Assembly (NCBI RefSeq): GCF_030272615.1
Contig: NC_081408.1
Coordinates: forward strand, 199,251,341 to 199,315,340
DNA: 64,000 nt
Direction of reading: 5' to 3'
From: Cryptomeria japonica
Lineage: Eukaryota; Streptophyta; Pinopsida; Cupressales; Cupressaceae
In this document: in pieces, positions 1 to 13,046 of the stretch
Layout: every line of letters begins with the position of its first letter
How positions within the stretch are numbered: position 1 is the first letter of the stretch
Position numbers and translations under genes: made by a program
The notes under the pieces: generated by a model
Told to the model about the DNA's origin: nothing
What the model saw: the letters and a program-made list of their open reading frames with translations, nothing else
The model's database searches: none

Positions 1-697
1 CCTTACAACAATTTCACCAAGTGTTCAACCAATTCTGCCACCACATCTCTCAAAGATAGAAACTTTTGAGTCGTGTTCAGCCAAATAAGTGCGAACTAGA
101 AAATCCGCATGTAATCATGCTTGACTGAATGATAACTAAAAGTTTACCTTACCAACATATGATTTGGCATATACACAAGCTCACCAACTCATCCTTTGCC
201 ACCACAACTAAATAACCGATCACCGCTCCGAGATTTATGGTCATCACCTGTCTTCCTTCTGTCATACCAGTGTACCAGTATGCCACTTCACTTCTATATT
301 ATCAGTTCGTCCTTTGATTGCCGGTTTGTTGTGCTAGCACCAAGTCTCTTCCCCTGTTTACCAATGAGTTACCGTTTTGTATAAACAAACAAGTTTTCTT
401 GCCCGAGTCACCTTTTGTGACTTCATCATCATCAAAGTGACCGATCTTCCTGAATGATAGACCAGTTGGCTTAGTCTATCTTTCCTTGAGCTGATTGAAC
501 CTTTGATCATTCAATACCAAAGTTGTTTCCATGTATTGTAAGTCATCACTTTTTCTTACTGAAAAACAACACCACTCTACCTATACCACTTCACCGATTA
601 GTGTCTTCACCGATAAGTGTTGGACATCAATGACAAATCTTAGCACATATATCAGTTCTCTAGATTGACCGGTTTTGTCAATGCCAACAATCCAACA
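1..697 (-). repeat. 3' LTR of Copia-1 (partial)
   Basis: The inner boundary is set by CCAACA ending at 697 (TGTTGG on the minus strand), directly next to the polypurine tract. At least 697 bp of LTR is present and its far end is off the window. Small ORFs inside it, such as 196-384, resemble nothing and are regarded as chance. Confidence 0.7.
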
Positions 698-716
698 ATC
701 TCCCCCTTTGGAATTG
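698..716 (-). promoter_or_regulatory. Polypurine tract of Copia-1
   Basis: On the minus strand this reads CCAAAGGGGGAGAT directly before the LTR start. It is the plus-strand priming site. A second similar purine run lies at about 917-930, as in the other copia elements here. Confidence 0.75.
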
Positions 717-1058
717 ATGACAAACACTTCAAAATCTGGCTAATTAGTTTCATGTTCCTTGATCTCTGTACCAGTCCCATTCCTTCATCTCTTTACCAGT
801 TCAGTCATTACTTCTGCCCTAAGTAATGAATATCTCCCACTATCACTGGTCATACTATGATACAACAACTTTAGCTCAATCACTACCTACCAATGCTCAA
901 GCACTCTAATCATATCTCCCCCTTTGACGACAATGCCAAAGAGTCCTTTCTGAACACATACAAGACTGCTCCCCCTAACCAGAGTAGTCCACACTCATCA
1001 ATCTAGTCATTCTAAAAAAAATTGAAATCATACCAGATTGACGTAGAACCCTATTTGC

Positions 1059-4000
1059 TTACTTTACTGAATGGAGGGGTATAACACCCAACTTACCTCT
1101 AAGATAGTCAAAGGTGTCCTTCTGTAGTGGCTTGGTGAAGATATCAACCACCTGCTCTTTTGTTGGTATGTACTCCAACATCACTTCCTTTTCTTGAACT
1201 TGTTCCCTTAGATAGTTATATTTGATGGCTAAATGCTTCATTTTGGAGTGCATCATCGGGTTCTTGGATATGTCAGTGACACTGGTATTGTCACAATGAA
1301 TCACTACCGGTCCAACGTCCAACCACTTTTTCTTGTATTCCTTCCAACAATTGCTTGATCCAAACTATCTGTGTGCAGTTGATTTCAACAGCTATATACT
1401 CAGCCTCAGCTGTGGATTGAGATATGCAGTTTTGTTTCTTACTTGTCCAAGATACAATCCTATCTCCAAGAAAGAATGCACCTCCACTGGTTCTCTTCCT
1501 GTCATTGATGTTTCCAGCCCAATCTGAATTAGTGAAGACACTTAAACTAAAGTTTTTCTTATGTGGATACAAGATACCATACTCACCAGTCCCCTTTAGG
1601 TATCTGAATATTCTTTTGACTGCTATCATGTGAGTCTCTTTCGGATTTACAGAAAATCTGGCAACCAAGCCAATAGCTTGTGCTATGTCCAGTCTGCTAT
1701 GTATTGCATACTGTAACTTACCGATCATGGATCGGTAAAGTATCTCATTTACTTCTTCAGCCTCATCATGTTTAGATAGCTTGCAACCTGTAACCATTGG
1801 AGTTCCAACAGGTTTGCAATCTTCCATTCCAAAAGTTTTCAGAATTTCCCTTATATACGTAGTCAGACTGATGAAGATGGCATTCTTTAATTGAGAGACT
1901 TGAAGGCCAATTAAGAACTTTATCTCACCAATCATGCACATCTCAAATTCTTGCTGCATTTGTTCTGCAAAGCTTCTGCTCATCTCATCATCTCCCCCAA
2001 AGAAGATGTCATCTACAAAGATCTCAACAATTAGGTGTTTTCCTTCAACTCCACTCTTCAGATACCGGTTACTGTTATCACTGGTTCTTTTGAGCTCTAT
2101 GCTTAGAAAATATGAGTGCGACCTCTCATACCAAGCTCTTGTTGCTTATTTTAGCCCATATAGAGCCTTCTGCAAATTGCATACCATATTCCTCCCATCT
2201 TCAGATGCAAACCCTTCTGGTTTCTCTATGTATACTTCTTCCTCTAACAACCCATTTAAGAATGCCGATTTGACATCCATTTAGTAAACTTTAAATTTTT
2301 TATAAGAACCATAGGCCAGCAAAATTTTGGCCCCTTCCAGCCTAGCTAGCGGTGCGAAGGTTTCTCCATAGTCCAAACCTTCTTCTTGAGCGTAGCCCTT
2401 ACAGACCAATCTTGCCTTGTTTCTTATCACCTTACAGGTTTCATCCATCTTATTTTTGAACACCCACTTGGTGCATATTACATTTTTATTTTCCGGTCTG
2501 GGCACTAGAGTCCATGCAACATTTTTCTCTATTTGCTCCAATTCTTCTTCCATGGCTTTGACCCAGTCATCATCTTTTAGAGCCTTCATTTGTTATTTTG
2601 GGCTAAAAAATTGAGAGCATACACCCATTCTCTCTTGCTCTTCTTCTGGTTAGAACTCCTCCATCCTTGTCACCGATGATATTTTCTACATAGTGATTAT
2701 TTCTGAAATATTTTGCCAATACCGGTTCACTCCTCAGAGCTTCTTCTACCAGTTGTGCAGGTTCTACTTCACAAGCTTCTTCATTAGTCACTTCAACACG
2801 ATCTTCTTTAGTAGGTTCCACCGGTACATTATACTCAAACCCTTTATAGTCCTCCGGTTCACTCTTACTGTCTAGTTCATTTTTCTTAGAGTACTCATCT
2901 ACTCTAATATTTGCACTTTCCACAATCTTATCGGTCCTTTGTTTAAACACTGATATGCCTTGCTCTTTGTTGAGTAACCTAAAAAGGTTCCTTCATCACT
3001 CTTGGGATCAAATTTTTCAGTGTACTTGTCCCTTTTGATATAGCACCTGCTTCCAAATACTTTGAAATAACAATCATTAGGTGAGTATCCACTCCATAAT
3101 TCATAGGGAGTTTTATTTGTCCCCTTCTTTACTTGTATCTGGTTCAAAGTGTATACAATAATGCTTATTGCTTCTCTCCAAAACATATGTTGGATTTCCT
3201 TCTGTATCATCAGAGTCCTTGCACAATCAATAAGAGTTCAGTTTCTTCTTTCAACAACTCCATTCTGCTGAGGTGTTCTGGGTGCATATATTTGTCTCAT
3301 GATCCCCTGTTCCTCGCAATAGTTCATGAACTCTTGAGAGGTGAACTCTCCTCCCTTGTCTGATCTCATGCACTTCATATTCTTACTAGTTCCTCTTTCT
3401 ACTCAAGCCTTAAACACCTTAAACATGTGAAAGGCTTCATATTTTTCCTTCAAGAATACAACCCACATCATTCTTGAGATGTCCTCCATAAATAGCATAA
3501 AATACCGGTCTCCATAGAAGCTCTTGGTTCTCATGGGACTGCACAGGTCTATGTGAACTAAGTCCAACACATTTTTCAGATGAGAAAGTTTTACTACTGA
3601 AATCGGACCCTGTCAACTTTCCTAGTTGACACTCTTTGCACATAGCATTGTTCAGGTTTTACTATGTCAGGCATACCTCTGACAGATTTTGCCTTACTGA
3701 CTTTAGCTATGCTATCAAAATTAACATGACACAATATTTTGTGCCACAACCAATTGTCTTCAACTTTAGCCACTAGGCAATTACCTATGGTGGTGTCTAG
3801 ATGAAACAAATTGCCTCTTGGTTGTTTACCCGTTGCAATCAAACTTCTAGATTTGTCATTTATTTTACATATCCCTTCATTGAACTCTAACCGGTAGCCC
3901 TTATTGTTAAGTTGTGCAACACTTAACAAACTATATTTTAATTCTTCTACCCAATAGACATCATCACAATTTGTCTTATCATTCAAGGCTATAGGCCCCT

Positions 4001-5187
4001 TACCTTTTACTGCACATGGGGCATCATTTCCAAATCTCACTGTTCCTCTATTGCAATCCTCTATGCTGAGGAATTTATTTTTATCACCAGTCATGTGGTG
4101 AGTGCAGCCATTGTCGATCACCCATTCTCCACAGTGGTTTGTGCTAGAAATCAATACCATATCTCCTTCCTCTGTGTTGTCCTCCTTGACTACCACAAAT
4201 ACAATGCCATCTCCATCAGATCCCTCTGATTCTTCATCAGTGACTCCTTATTCTACAAGATAACATTCATTCTTTCTCTTGTCCCTGTAACTTCTGAAAT
4301 TATCCTTCCTGTTTCTATCATTGTCAGGGCATCTTGAATAAATATGATCTATCTTATTACAGGAGAAGCACTTTAAGGGTAGTTTAACTTTGTATTTTCC
4401 TTTACCTCTTGGCAATCTTCTTTCCAATAGAGCTTCAATTTCATCTTGCTGCTATTCCTCAGAGAGAAGATTGTCACTCTCATGTGAATGGCCGGTTCTG
4501 GCAGTAGAACTACTGTCGGTTTATTTCCTTCTCCTTGTTGGTGCATGCATCATGGATGCTTTGAAAGCAACATCAATCTTTGGTATGCTGTTGTCATAAT
4601 TGCTCAACTCAAAATAAGTCAACTTACCGATCAGTGAGTCAAGAGTTATATTAACTGTTCCCAAGGATCTGAGTTCCTAAATAGCAGAGACCCTTATGGC
4701 ATATTGTGGTAGCAGAGTTCTCAGGATTTTGCTAACCACATCATTCTCCTCGAGCTTTCCTCCTCCACTTTTAATGGAGTTTACTACATCCTTTATCCTT
4801 TGCTATACTGCTCTATGTTTTCACTTTCCTGCATTCTCATCTCATCTCATCATATTTTCCTCTCAGGCTATTTACTTTGGCCTTTTGAACATGGGGATCT
4901 CCCCCATAGAATGTCTTCAGCTTATTCCATATCGGAAAAGATGATTTCAAATCTTGTACCTTAGCAAATTCATTATATGAAAGAGTGCTAACAATCAGAT
5001 CCATAGCAACAATATTATCTTTCCTTTCCTTGATCTGGTCTGGAGTAAGAGTCCCTGAAGGTTCATTGTACTCAGTGATCACATGATTCCAATAGTGTTC
5101 ACCTAGGGATCTTAGATAGAGTTTCATTCTTTCTCACCATAAGGTGTAATTCTCCTTAGAGAACTTAGGACCCTCCTTATGCATCAT
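1059..5187 (-). pseudogene. Copia-1 gag-pol polyprotein, frameshifted relic
   Basis: It once encoded the copia polyprotein: Gag, protease, integrase, reverse transcriptase and RNase H. Translation starts at tandem ATGs (5187 and 5184), as in the other copia copies. An in-frame TGA follows after about 17 codons. Gag covers 5187-4200, with an intact CCHC zinc knuckle (CFSCNKIDHIYSRC) near 4325-4384. The protease motif near 4118 reads DNG instead of DSG. Integrase pieces lie at 4196-2899. Reverse transcriptase lies at 2589-1984 with FVDD near 2010, and RNase H at 1983-1059 with a CDNTS motif. Fragments change frame near 3640, 3210, 2950, 2590 and 1320. A TAA interrupts the conserved YGLKQA motif near 2147, where Gln is expected. 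It is not functional. Confidence 0.9.
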
Positions 5188-5239
5188 CTTGGATCTCTCC
5201 CTAAGCCGATTAAGCTTCTTCTGATTCTAGGGACCTAAT

Positions 5240-5253
5240 GCTTTGATACCAAT
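5240..5253 (-). promoter_or_regulatory. Primer binding site (tRNA-Met type) of Copia-1
   Basis: The minus strand reads ATTGGTATCAAAGC immediately after the LTR end CTAACA. This matches the usual TGGTATCAGAGC primer site for initiator tRNA-Met with one change. Confidence 0.8.
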
Positions 5254-6330
<1,077 letters not shown>

Positions 6331-6350
<20 letters not shown>

Positions 6351-6426
6351 ATATCTCTTTATGATATTGCTGTATATTACTCTTTATGATATATATGGAT
6401 ATATATAAATATCTCTTTATGATATT
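6331..6426. repeat. 58-bp direct duplication at microsatellite edge
   Basis: ATGGATATATATAAATATC with its downstream CTCTTTATGATATT occurs near 6337 and again near 6395. It is a short tandem copy at the boundary of the TA tract. Confidence 0.8.
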
Positions 6427-6436
6427 ACTCTTATAT

Positions 6437-6724
6437 TTTATGCGTTGCTATTTGCGAACTTTATCGCATCTTGCTTAAAAAGGCAACTAACCAAGGCTGC
6501 CAATGCCGATTTTTGGGGACACGCATTTTCTGTCTCTCCTTATTCTGGCATTTATTCCTCCAGTGAGAACTTGTTGACACTTTATGCGTTGCTATTTGCG
6601 GACTTTATCGCATCTTGCTTAAAAAGGCAACTAACCAAGGCTGCCAATGCCGATTTTTGGGGACATGCATTTTCTGTCTCTCCTTGTTCTGGCATTTATT
6701 CCTCCGGTGAGAACTTGTTGACAC
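6437..6724 (+). repeat. 144-bp tandem duplication (two copies) with an open frame
   Basis: Copy 1 is 6437-6580 and copy 2 is 6581-6724, differing at about four positions. The period is 48 codons, so a 95-codon frame (6445-6732) stays open through both copies and repeats the motif FIASCLKRQLTKAANADFWG. I do not recognise this peptide. No start context, intron or neighbouring exon supports a gene, so it is listed as a repeat with an unexplained frame. Confidence 0.85.
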
Positions 6725-9012
6725 TCATTTGATATGTCTAATAATTAATTATCAAGGGCCAATTTATGAAAGATCGAGGATAATCTGTCGATCTCTGTTA
6801 GTGGCCTAGGGACAGGTTTTCATATCCATATGTGCAATGTTTGGGTTTTACAATTTACATGTCCTTTAGGCATATTATATGACATGACTATGCGCCAACT
6901 TTTTCTTTTCAAATGCTTGGGTGTTTAATGCACTCTTTTTATGATGTCAGATCATTGTGAATATGACAACCTTTCTCATGAATGATTCTATAGGTGACTT
7001 GTGCAGCGTTTGCCTCATTCAGTTTCTGTTATTATCGAAGCTATCTTCAGAATTAGCAGGAGCTTGACTTCAAATGGATACTGCAATGTTCCTCGATTCC
7101 AATAGTGTTCTCCACCTTTTGTAAACATTTTAAAATCATATGCTAAAAACATGATGAGCACAACTTGTGTAATCATTGTCCTAGTAACCATTGCACTCTA
7201 AGGTGCAATTGCTAGTTTCAGTATCTCTTTCTTTTAATGTGTTCTAGGTCTCATTTAGTGCCCCGCTTTTTTTTACCTAAAACCCTTTAGTAATATTACA
7301 TAATTACCCGACTTAACTATGTATCTCTTTCTTGTTTATTTTAGTTTTTCTCATTGGGGCTTCACTTAGTGAACTTGGGTTATAACACGTGCGCTCATGG
7401 CATATTAAAGAATCCCCCTATTTTCAAAAAATATTTCTCTAAACTCCTTTTTTGTCACCCCCTCCCAATACACATCCTGAATTAAAAGCCTCCATATTTT
7501 CACCAAATATTGTATTTTTTCATAGTCAGACTTAAAAACCTCCCTATTTTCACCAATGGGCAATATATTGCACCCTCATTTTTGGGATATTAAACTCCCC
7601 AATATAAATGCACGTGATATAATATTGCCTAGCCAGTGAAGCCTCTGTGGTTTTTCTAAAACTTATGTCTAACTAAACACTTATGTAATTGTTGTAATCT
7701 TTAAATTGATTGAAGAAATTGCAACTATATATAAAAAAAAAAAAAATCTAAAATACTCCACACAAGCTATCATATATATAAGTTCTTAAGATGATGGAGA
7801 AAATCTTAAACCTCTTCATTACGCCGAAGGTGCATTACACTCACATAATGGATGCAAAAACCTCCGTAAACAAAAACTAGAAGCATTAAACTTGACATCC
7901 TTGTTGGATGTCATCCTTCCACTTCAACAGTTTTTTGCTTTTAATTTTTTTCATCCACCAATATAATAATATAATAATAATGTAGTCCAATTTTTGCCTT
8001 TGTCAAGAGTTTATAATCAAAATATAATAATAATTATTTTGTACTAAGAAATATAATAACAAGATATATTAAAACTTAATAGCATAATCATATCTTTATA
8101 ATAATTTATTATTAAATTACAATATAATAATATAAATGATTTAATATTAAATTACAATATAATAATATAAATGATTTAATATTAAATTACAATATAATAA
8201 TATAAATGATTTAATATTAATTATAATATAATAATTTTTTTAAGTAGAATAATGAAAAAATATGATATTTTTCGACTTGCTTTATCTATATTCTTCTAAA
8301 GATAAGTATGCTAATTTTATAAGAAAAGATTTATTCTAATCATGCAATTAGATATTTTTTTTCAAATTTATAATTCCTTATTGTAAAAAAGAAATATCAA
8401 ACGACATACTATGATAAAATATACCATCATCAAACCAAAAAAAACTAATTTTATAATATTGTGTACCATGTATACCCTACAAGAAAAACATACAATTGAA
8501 ATTGTAAAGCACACAAATTTTTACCAAAAAAACCTATCTAATGCATAGACTTTGACCTTTAATAAATTTTAAGATGTGACATCATTACATCCATCATTTT
8601 AAACCTTTTTTTTTTTTGATTTAAACTAAAACGTGCCATTTGACTTCATAACTCTCAAAATGGCTACGCTTGAATGTTGTAAAGCATACAAATTCCACAC
8701 CCTAAAAAAACATGCCATTTGACTGCATGAAAGATATGACAAATTAAGCTTTATAACAAATAGGTGACTAAAAAGTTGAAGGATAGTTATAAAATTCTTT
8801 ATTCAAGTTCCAGAGCATTTTCACTATTTAACACATTACAAATTGAAACAAACAATCATAGTTAGTAGAAAATAGAAGTATACATTTTGGGTTAGTAGGA
8901 TTAGGTTTAATCATTATACATTAAGTTTTGATCATTTAGATAGTTGGTGATCATTTAGATAGTTGGTGTGGGTCTTTTTACTTCGTTTCATTTGTCGTAC
9001 TTTCAAAAATTC
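6725..9012. other. Gene-free, AT-rich intergenic DNA
   Basis: No convincing reading frame, RNA gene or transposon boundary is visible. AT content rises strongly at 7950-8260. A G-box-like CACGTG occurs at about 7387 and again near 7611. A short direct repeat (GATCATTTAGATAGTTGGTG) occurs near 8930-8970. Confidence 0.6.
8111..8237. repeat. 35-bp AT-rich tandem repeat, about 3.5 copies
   Basis: ATTAAATTACAATATAATAA begins at 8111, 8146 and 8181, with a partial copy at 8216. The spacing is exactly 35 bp and the copies are almost identical. Confidence 0.9.
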
Positions 9013-9228
9013 GTGAGGGGGCTAATGAAATGGAGTGGGAGGGCCAAGACCAGTCAACGTGAGGGGACTAATGAAATAGGGTGGGAGGGCCAAGACCAGT
9101 TAATGAAATGGAGTGGGAGGGCCAAGACCAGTTAACGTGAGGGGACTAATGAAATGGGGTGGGAGGGCCAAGACCAGTTAACGTGAGGGGACTAATGAAA
9201 TGGGGTGGGAGAGCCAAGACCAGTTATC
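9013..9228. repeat. 46-bp minisatellite upstream of the VQ gene
   Basis: Units starting GTGAGGGGACTAATGAAAT and ending GGGCCAAGACCAGTTAAC begin at 9013, 9059, 9137 and 9183, with a shortened copy from 9101. It ends about 560 bp before the VQ start codon. The first unit ends in GTCAAC, which reads as a W-box-like GTTGAC on the minus strand. Later units have GTTAAC or GTTATC instead. Confidence 0.9.
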
Positions 9229-9264
9229 AAGACGGCCAAAGCTTAGCGTGTGCTGATTAAGCCC

Positions 9265-9337
9265 AACCAATTAGTAGTTGTAACTACTATAACTACTTTT
9301 GGAACGATCCATGTACATTGACAATAAGATTATAAAA
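9265..9337 (+). promoter_or_regulatory. Candidate core promoter of the VQ gene
   Basis: A CCAAT-like AACCAATT at 9265-9272 precedes a TATA-like TATAAAA at 9331-9337. Transcription would then begin near 9365 and leave a 5' leader of about 430 nt. An alternative weaker element (ATTTAAAT) lies near 9762. This is inferred from motif and position only. Confidence 0.35.
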
Positions 9338-9793
9338 CCTTAAAGTGTGTAAATACAACTCATAAAAACTTCAAAATTCAATAGAAAATGAAGTTTGACT
9401 TCACAAAATATTACAATTTTTTAAAAAAAGTCTTAAGCAGAGCTGTCCAGAGTTGTGTGCCAATTGCTTTCTGCCACAAGTCATGTTCTTCTGAAATTCT
9501 CATGGATGTGATCTCATCTGGCACATGTATAAAAATACAAAGAAGGGCAGGCCTGTCAATTATATTAAATAGTATAGAGCAAAAGACCCAGAGTAAGTTA
9601 AAACCTATAAGAGCATATTGATCACACGCCTCTGAAAAAATTCTCACAGATGATTTCATCCTAGTTTTATATGAGCACAATAGCCTTTGACAAAAGCTCT
9701 ATCTATCCTTCAATGGATTCCTTCTCCACCAACCCAAAAATGATAATAATCTGAATTCAGTATTTAAATGAAGCAGAGGTTTGAGAAACCAAT

Positions 9794-10276
9794 ATGAAAC
9801 AGATGAAGATGGATAAAAATTCAGCTTCTAGCATGCTTGGTACCAGTAAATCTTCTCATACAATCTCCAAGTCTGGTTGTAGTGAAGGAGCAAGCAGATT
9901 CTCACAGCAGAAGAACAATAGCAGTCCTCCATTGATTCGTGTTGTGCATGTTTATGAGCCAGAGATAATCAAGACAGACCCTGAAAATTTCAGGTCTCTG
10001 GTTCAGAAGCTCACAGGGAAATCTACAGAGGAGAAAGAGGAATCAGAAATCTGTGAAGAGAATTCCAAAATATGCACAGAAATTTGTGAGGAGAATCATA
10101 AAAATCCAAGCTTTGGTGGTTTCTCTCAAGGATTGAACAACTTGGGTATGCTTTTTCCTGGTCTGATTCATCGAGGATCAGTCACTGAGATCCCTCTAGT
10201 GAAGAATACTTCTCCATTCTGTAACAGCTATGATCGAAGTGATGGTTGCAGATTAGCTGAAACTGAGCATGAGTAA
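9794..10276 (+). CDS. VQ-motif-containing protein (160 aa)
   Basis: VQ proteins are plant-specific nuclear cofactors that bind WRKY transcription factors and are often phosphorylated by MAP kinases in defence and development. The hallmark motif FxxxVQxLTG is complete here as FRSLVQKLTG at residues 66-75. It is preceded by IRVVHVYEPEIIKTDP (residues 48-63), the usual lead-in of the MKS1/SIB-like type. The rest is Ser-rich at the N-terminus, with an acidic Glu/Cys stretch at residues 78-100, typical of these disordered proteins. It is one exon without introns, as in most VQ genes. The first ATG (9794) is used; further in-frame ATGs follow at codons 4 and 6. No stop or frameshift interrupts it. 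It is the only intact host gene I can support. The WRKY partner and function are not visible from sequence. Confidence 0.9.
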   Translation: MKQMKMDKNSASSMLGTSKSSHTISKSGCSEGASRFSQQKNNSSPPLIRVVHVYEPEIIKTDPENFRSLVQKLTGKSTEEKEESEICEENSKICTEICEENHKNPSFGGFSQGLNNLGMLFPGLIHRGSVTEIPLVKNTSPFCNSYDRSDGCRLAETEHE

Positions 10277-10562
10277 GATTTTTCTCCTCAAGTGGGTCCT
10301 TTATTTTATCCTTCAACATTGTAAAATCTCTAGGATTGAGCTTTTTTTTGTTATAAATTGTTGAAAGGCTGTTGTGGTATAGTTCTTGATCTGTATGAGT
10401 AAATATAAGCCTTTGGCAGGGTATTGTATCTTGGGATAAATGAAAATATGAATGTTCTTTTGTGTTTTAGTGATAAATTTTTTATATTTGCAAATAGATT
10501 AGATTTCTACAGTTCATTAAAATTTCTGTTAAATCTCTGGATTCTATTGTGTACGCTTTTGT
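10277..10562 (+). other. Probable 3' untranslated region of the VQ gene
   Basis: T-rich sequence follows the stop codon. GTAAAAT and AATGAAAAT are possible plant polyadenylation signals at about 10320 and 10438. No clear transcript end can be fixed. An ORF at 10424-10606 is short, T-rich and unsupported. Confidence 0.4.
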
Positions 10563-10860
10563 TTGTATCAATGTTTCAGATCGCACTCAATGATCCATCA
10601 TCATAAACGTTTCTTTTTGTTTGCATCGACGTTTCAGATCGCACTCAATGATCCATCATCATAAACGTTTTTGTTTTGTTTGCATCAACGTTTCAGATCG
10701 CACTCAATGATCCATCATCATAAACGTTTCTTTTTGTTTGCATCAACGTTTCAGATCGCACTCAATGATCCATCATCATAAACGTCGCACTCAATGATCC
10801 ATCAACATAAAGGTTTCTTTTTGTTTGCATCAACGTTTCAGATCACACTCAATGATTATC
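10563..10860. repeat. 58/59-bp minisatellite downstream of the VQ gene
   Basis: The unit contains CAACGTTTCAGATCGCACTC and ATGATCCATCATCATAAACG. TTTCAGATC occurs at 10574, 10632, 10691, 10750 and 10837, with a truncated unit near 10785. The last unit has CACACTC instead of CGCACTC. Confidence 0.93.
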
Positions 10861-10912
10861 ATCTTGATGATGGATCATTGAATGTGATCTGAAACGTTGA
10901 TGGAAACAAAAA
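10819..10912. repeat. Long hairpin formed by an inverted minisatellite unit
   Basis: The last forward unit (10819-10862) is followed directly by a reverse-complement unit (10863-10912). The arms pair over about 40 bp with roughly two mismatches, for example GTTTCAGATCACA against TGTGATCTGAAAC. The centre (ATCATCTTGATGAT) can pair further. If transcribed, it would give a nearly perfect stem-loop. Confidence 0.85.
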
Positions 10913-12884
10913 TATACAGAGTTATTTGTGAAATTTTACAAACTAGATATTCTTTTGTGAACCCTTCTCTTTCCTGTATTGAGTACAGTCAATTTTAACT
11001 TATCTATATCATTTAAGCAGTGGTACAGTCAGTCCCATTAACTTAATTATTAAGTTAATTTTAATTGTAGTGCACTACAACAATGAAATGCCATTACATA
11101 TGAGAACGACTGTTTGCTTTGGAAGTCTGATACTGCTAACATTCTGACACCTCGCACATCTTGTTTTGTACACCTACGAGTTCACTTTAATACTGTAGAA
11201 AAAGGCCTAGGAAAAGAAAGTTGCATGCACATCTCACCAATTTAAAAATAAACCATTAGCATCAGTGGGTGTAGAGGATGACTGAATAAAGAGTATTCGT
11301 CAATGAAACTAAAGTTATGTCAAATTTTTGTGTGATTTTCTTATATCAACAACTTTCATTCCTTAAACCTTAATTCTTTAAGCTTGCTAATGTCACAAAG
11401 GTGAATTCAAACTTAAGCTTGGTTGAATAACGTTCTTCTCAACATCTTGCTTCAAATCATAATGAGGCTTCTCCCAAACATATTATAATTAGAACTACAA
11501 ATAATTAATTAGATTAATAATGGAGAGAAGGTCTTTATTTCAAATCATATAAACAATTAATTAGACTAATAATGGAGAGAAGGTCTTTATTTCAAACCAC
11601 GCAATGGATAGAGGGAGACAAATAAAAGACAAAAAATTGATCCAAGAGATGAGGCAAGCGGTAAAGTAATAGTAATTTTTCTTTTCAAATATAATTGCTA
11701 ATAGTAAGAAAATAAATGTAATCCTTCTTCCCAAGTTGTGTATCTAATGAGCAAGATTTATATCACCAGACAAAGAAAATTTGAGATTCATGTAAAGGCT
11801 GGCATATAGAAGCAATAAGGGGTTTGGGTAAAGGTTATATATCATGTATATTCATTTCATCACAACATACTTAAGCCATATTATAATATGGAACATGGAA
11901 TATTTTTGGATATATAAGTTATCTATAGGCTCCAAATTTCAAAGTCTAAATAGCCTATGAGGGTTTACTTTCCCTTTCTTAATCTAGCATTCCAACATTG
12001 TTTAATAGGCATTGCCAATCAATTAGGTGAAGTCACATAGTGCAAATATAACGCTAACAAGTCTTAAAATCCAAGGGTCCACCTAAGAGCATGCATTGAA
12101 ATAGTTTTTACTCAACCATGCAATCCATAAAATAAGGGAGATACTCCAAAATAATTCATCAACAATAGATTATCTACTTTTGGTTTCTTACAATAACTCC
12201 TTAAATAGTGTCATTAATTGCACATCTACTTAACAAACATGTTTGTATTTATAAATTATCACAAAGATCATAGTAATATAAAATAGCAACAAGAAATTAC
12301 TTGATACTAGCTATATAGCAATGAAATTTACTTGGAGAAAATATAAAGAGGGGAAGAAACTATAGCAAGAGGAACAAAAATAATTCATCTCTAGTGTCAA
12401 CCATTCAAGTTATAATGTAGTAAGGTCACATTAGTACCATCCAAGATCCACAACCATGTGCAAGAGTTCATGCAACCTATAATGTGTCAATGTAGTTCTC
12501 CAAGAACTCTACTCAATAATGACAATAACTTGCAAAACCTTTTCTCCAAGAGGAAATTCTTGGTGCCAACCTTTCGCCCACATCCAAAGCTAGAACTTAA
12601 TATAGGCTCTTTTGCATCTCTTTAGTGCTCAAACATGCAAACCAATACCAAGGAGTCAAACTGAATAGTCAAAACCCTTCACATTCTTTCCCTTCCTTAT
12701 ATTGTTATGAATTCATTGCTTCTACTAGGGGTGATGCTTTTTCGTTACATTGATTACAAGTTCTTTGTGATATTTCCTAGCGTTACAATGTTTGACATTT
12801 GATGTGTTCATTTCCCATGAGAAGTAGTAATTTTTACTAAACTTATAAGCCAATATCTTTTGATGCTTGCACACAATTGTGTAT
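10913..12884. other. Gene-free intergenic DNA
   Basis: No protein-like reading frame, RNA gene or element boundary was found. One 52-bp direct repeat (11503-11599, containing TAATGGAGAGAAGGTC twice) is the only clear structure. Confidence 0.55.
11503..11599. repeat. 52-bp tandem duplication
   Basis: AATTAATTAGATTAATAATG starts at 11503 and its near copy starts at 11555. Both continue through GGAGAGAAGGTCTTTATTTC. Confidence 0.85.
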
Positions 12885-13046
12885 TTTTGTGTGTAATATG
12901 CTCCAGATCTATATAGTGGTATTCTCATTGTCCATATATGTGAGGAGAGAGATATATATTGAAGTCTAGGGATGATCTGGAGCATATTACACACAAAAAT
13001 ATACAATATATATTATTTTACATATATGGACAATGAGAATACTGGA
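12884..13046. repeat. Rearranged inverted repeats
   Basis: Arm A (TTTTTGTGTGTAATATGCTC, about 12885-12909) is followed by arm B (TATTCTCATTGTCCATATAT, about 12918-12944). The reverse complement of A lies at about 12972-12996 and that of B at about 13019-13043. The order A, B, A', B' is not a simple hairpin and suggests two inversion or duplication steps. A minus-strand ORF over this block (12725-13006) is probably chance. Confidence 0.75.

Noticed and set aside
9388-9680. Two overlapping ORFs (77 and 89 codons) on opposite strands
   Set aside because: Neither resembles a known protein. They overlap each other and lie in the probable VQ leader.
12725-13006. 93-codon minus-strand ORF
   Set aside because: It overlaps the inverted repeats and resembles no protein.
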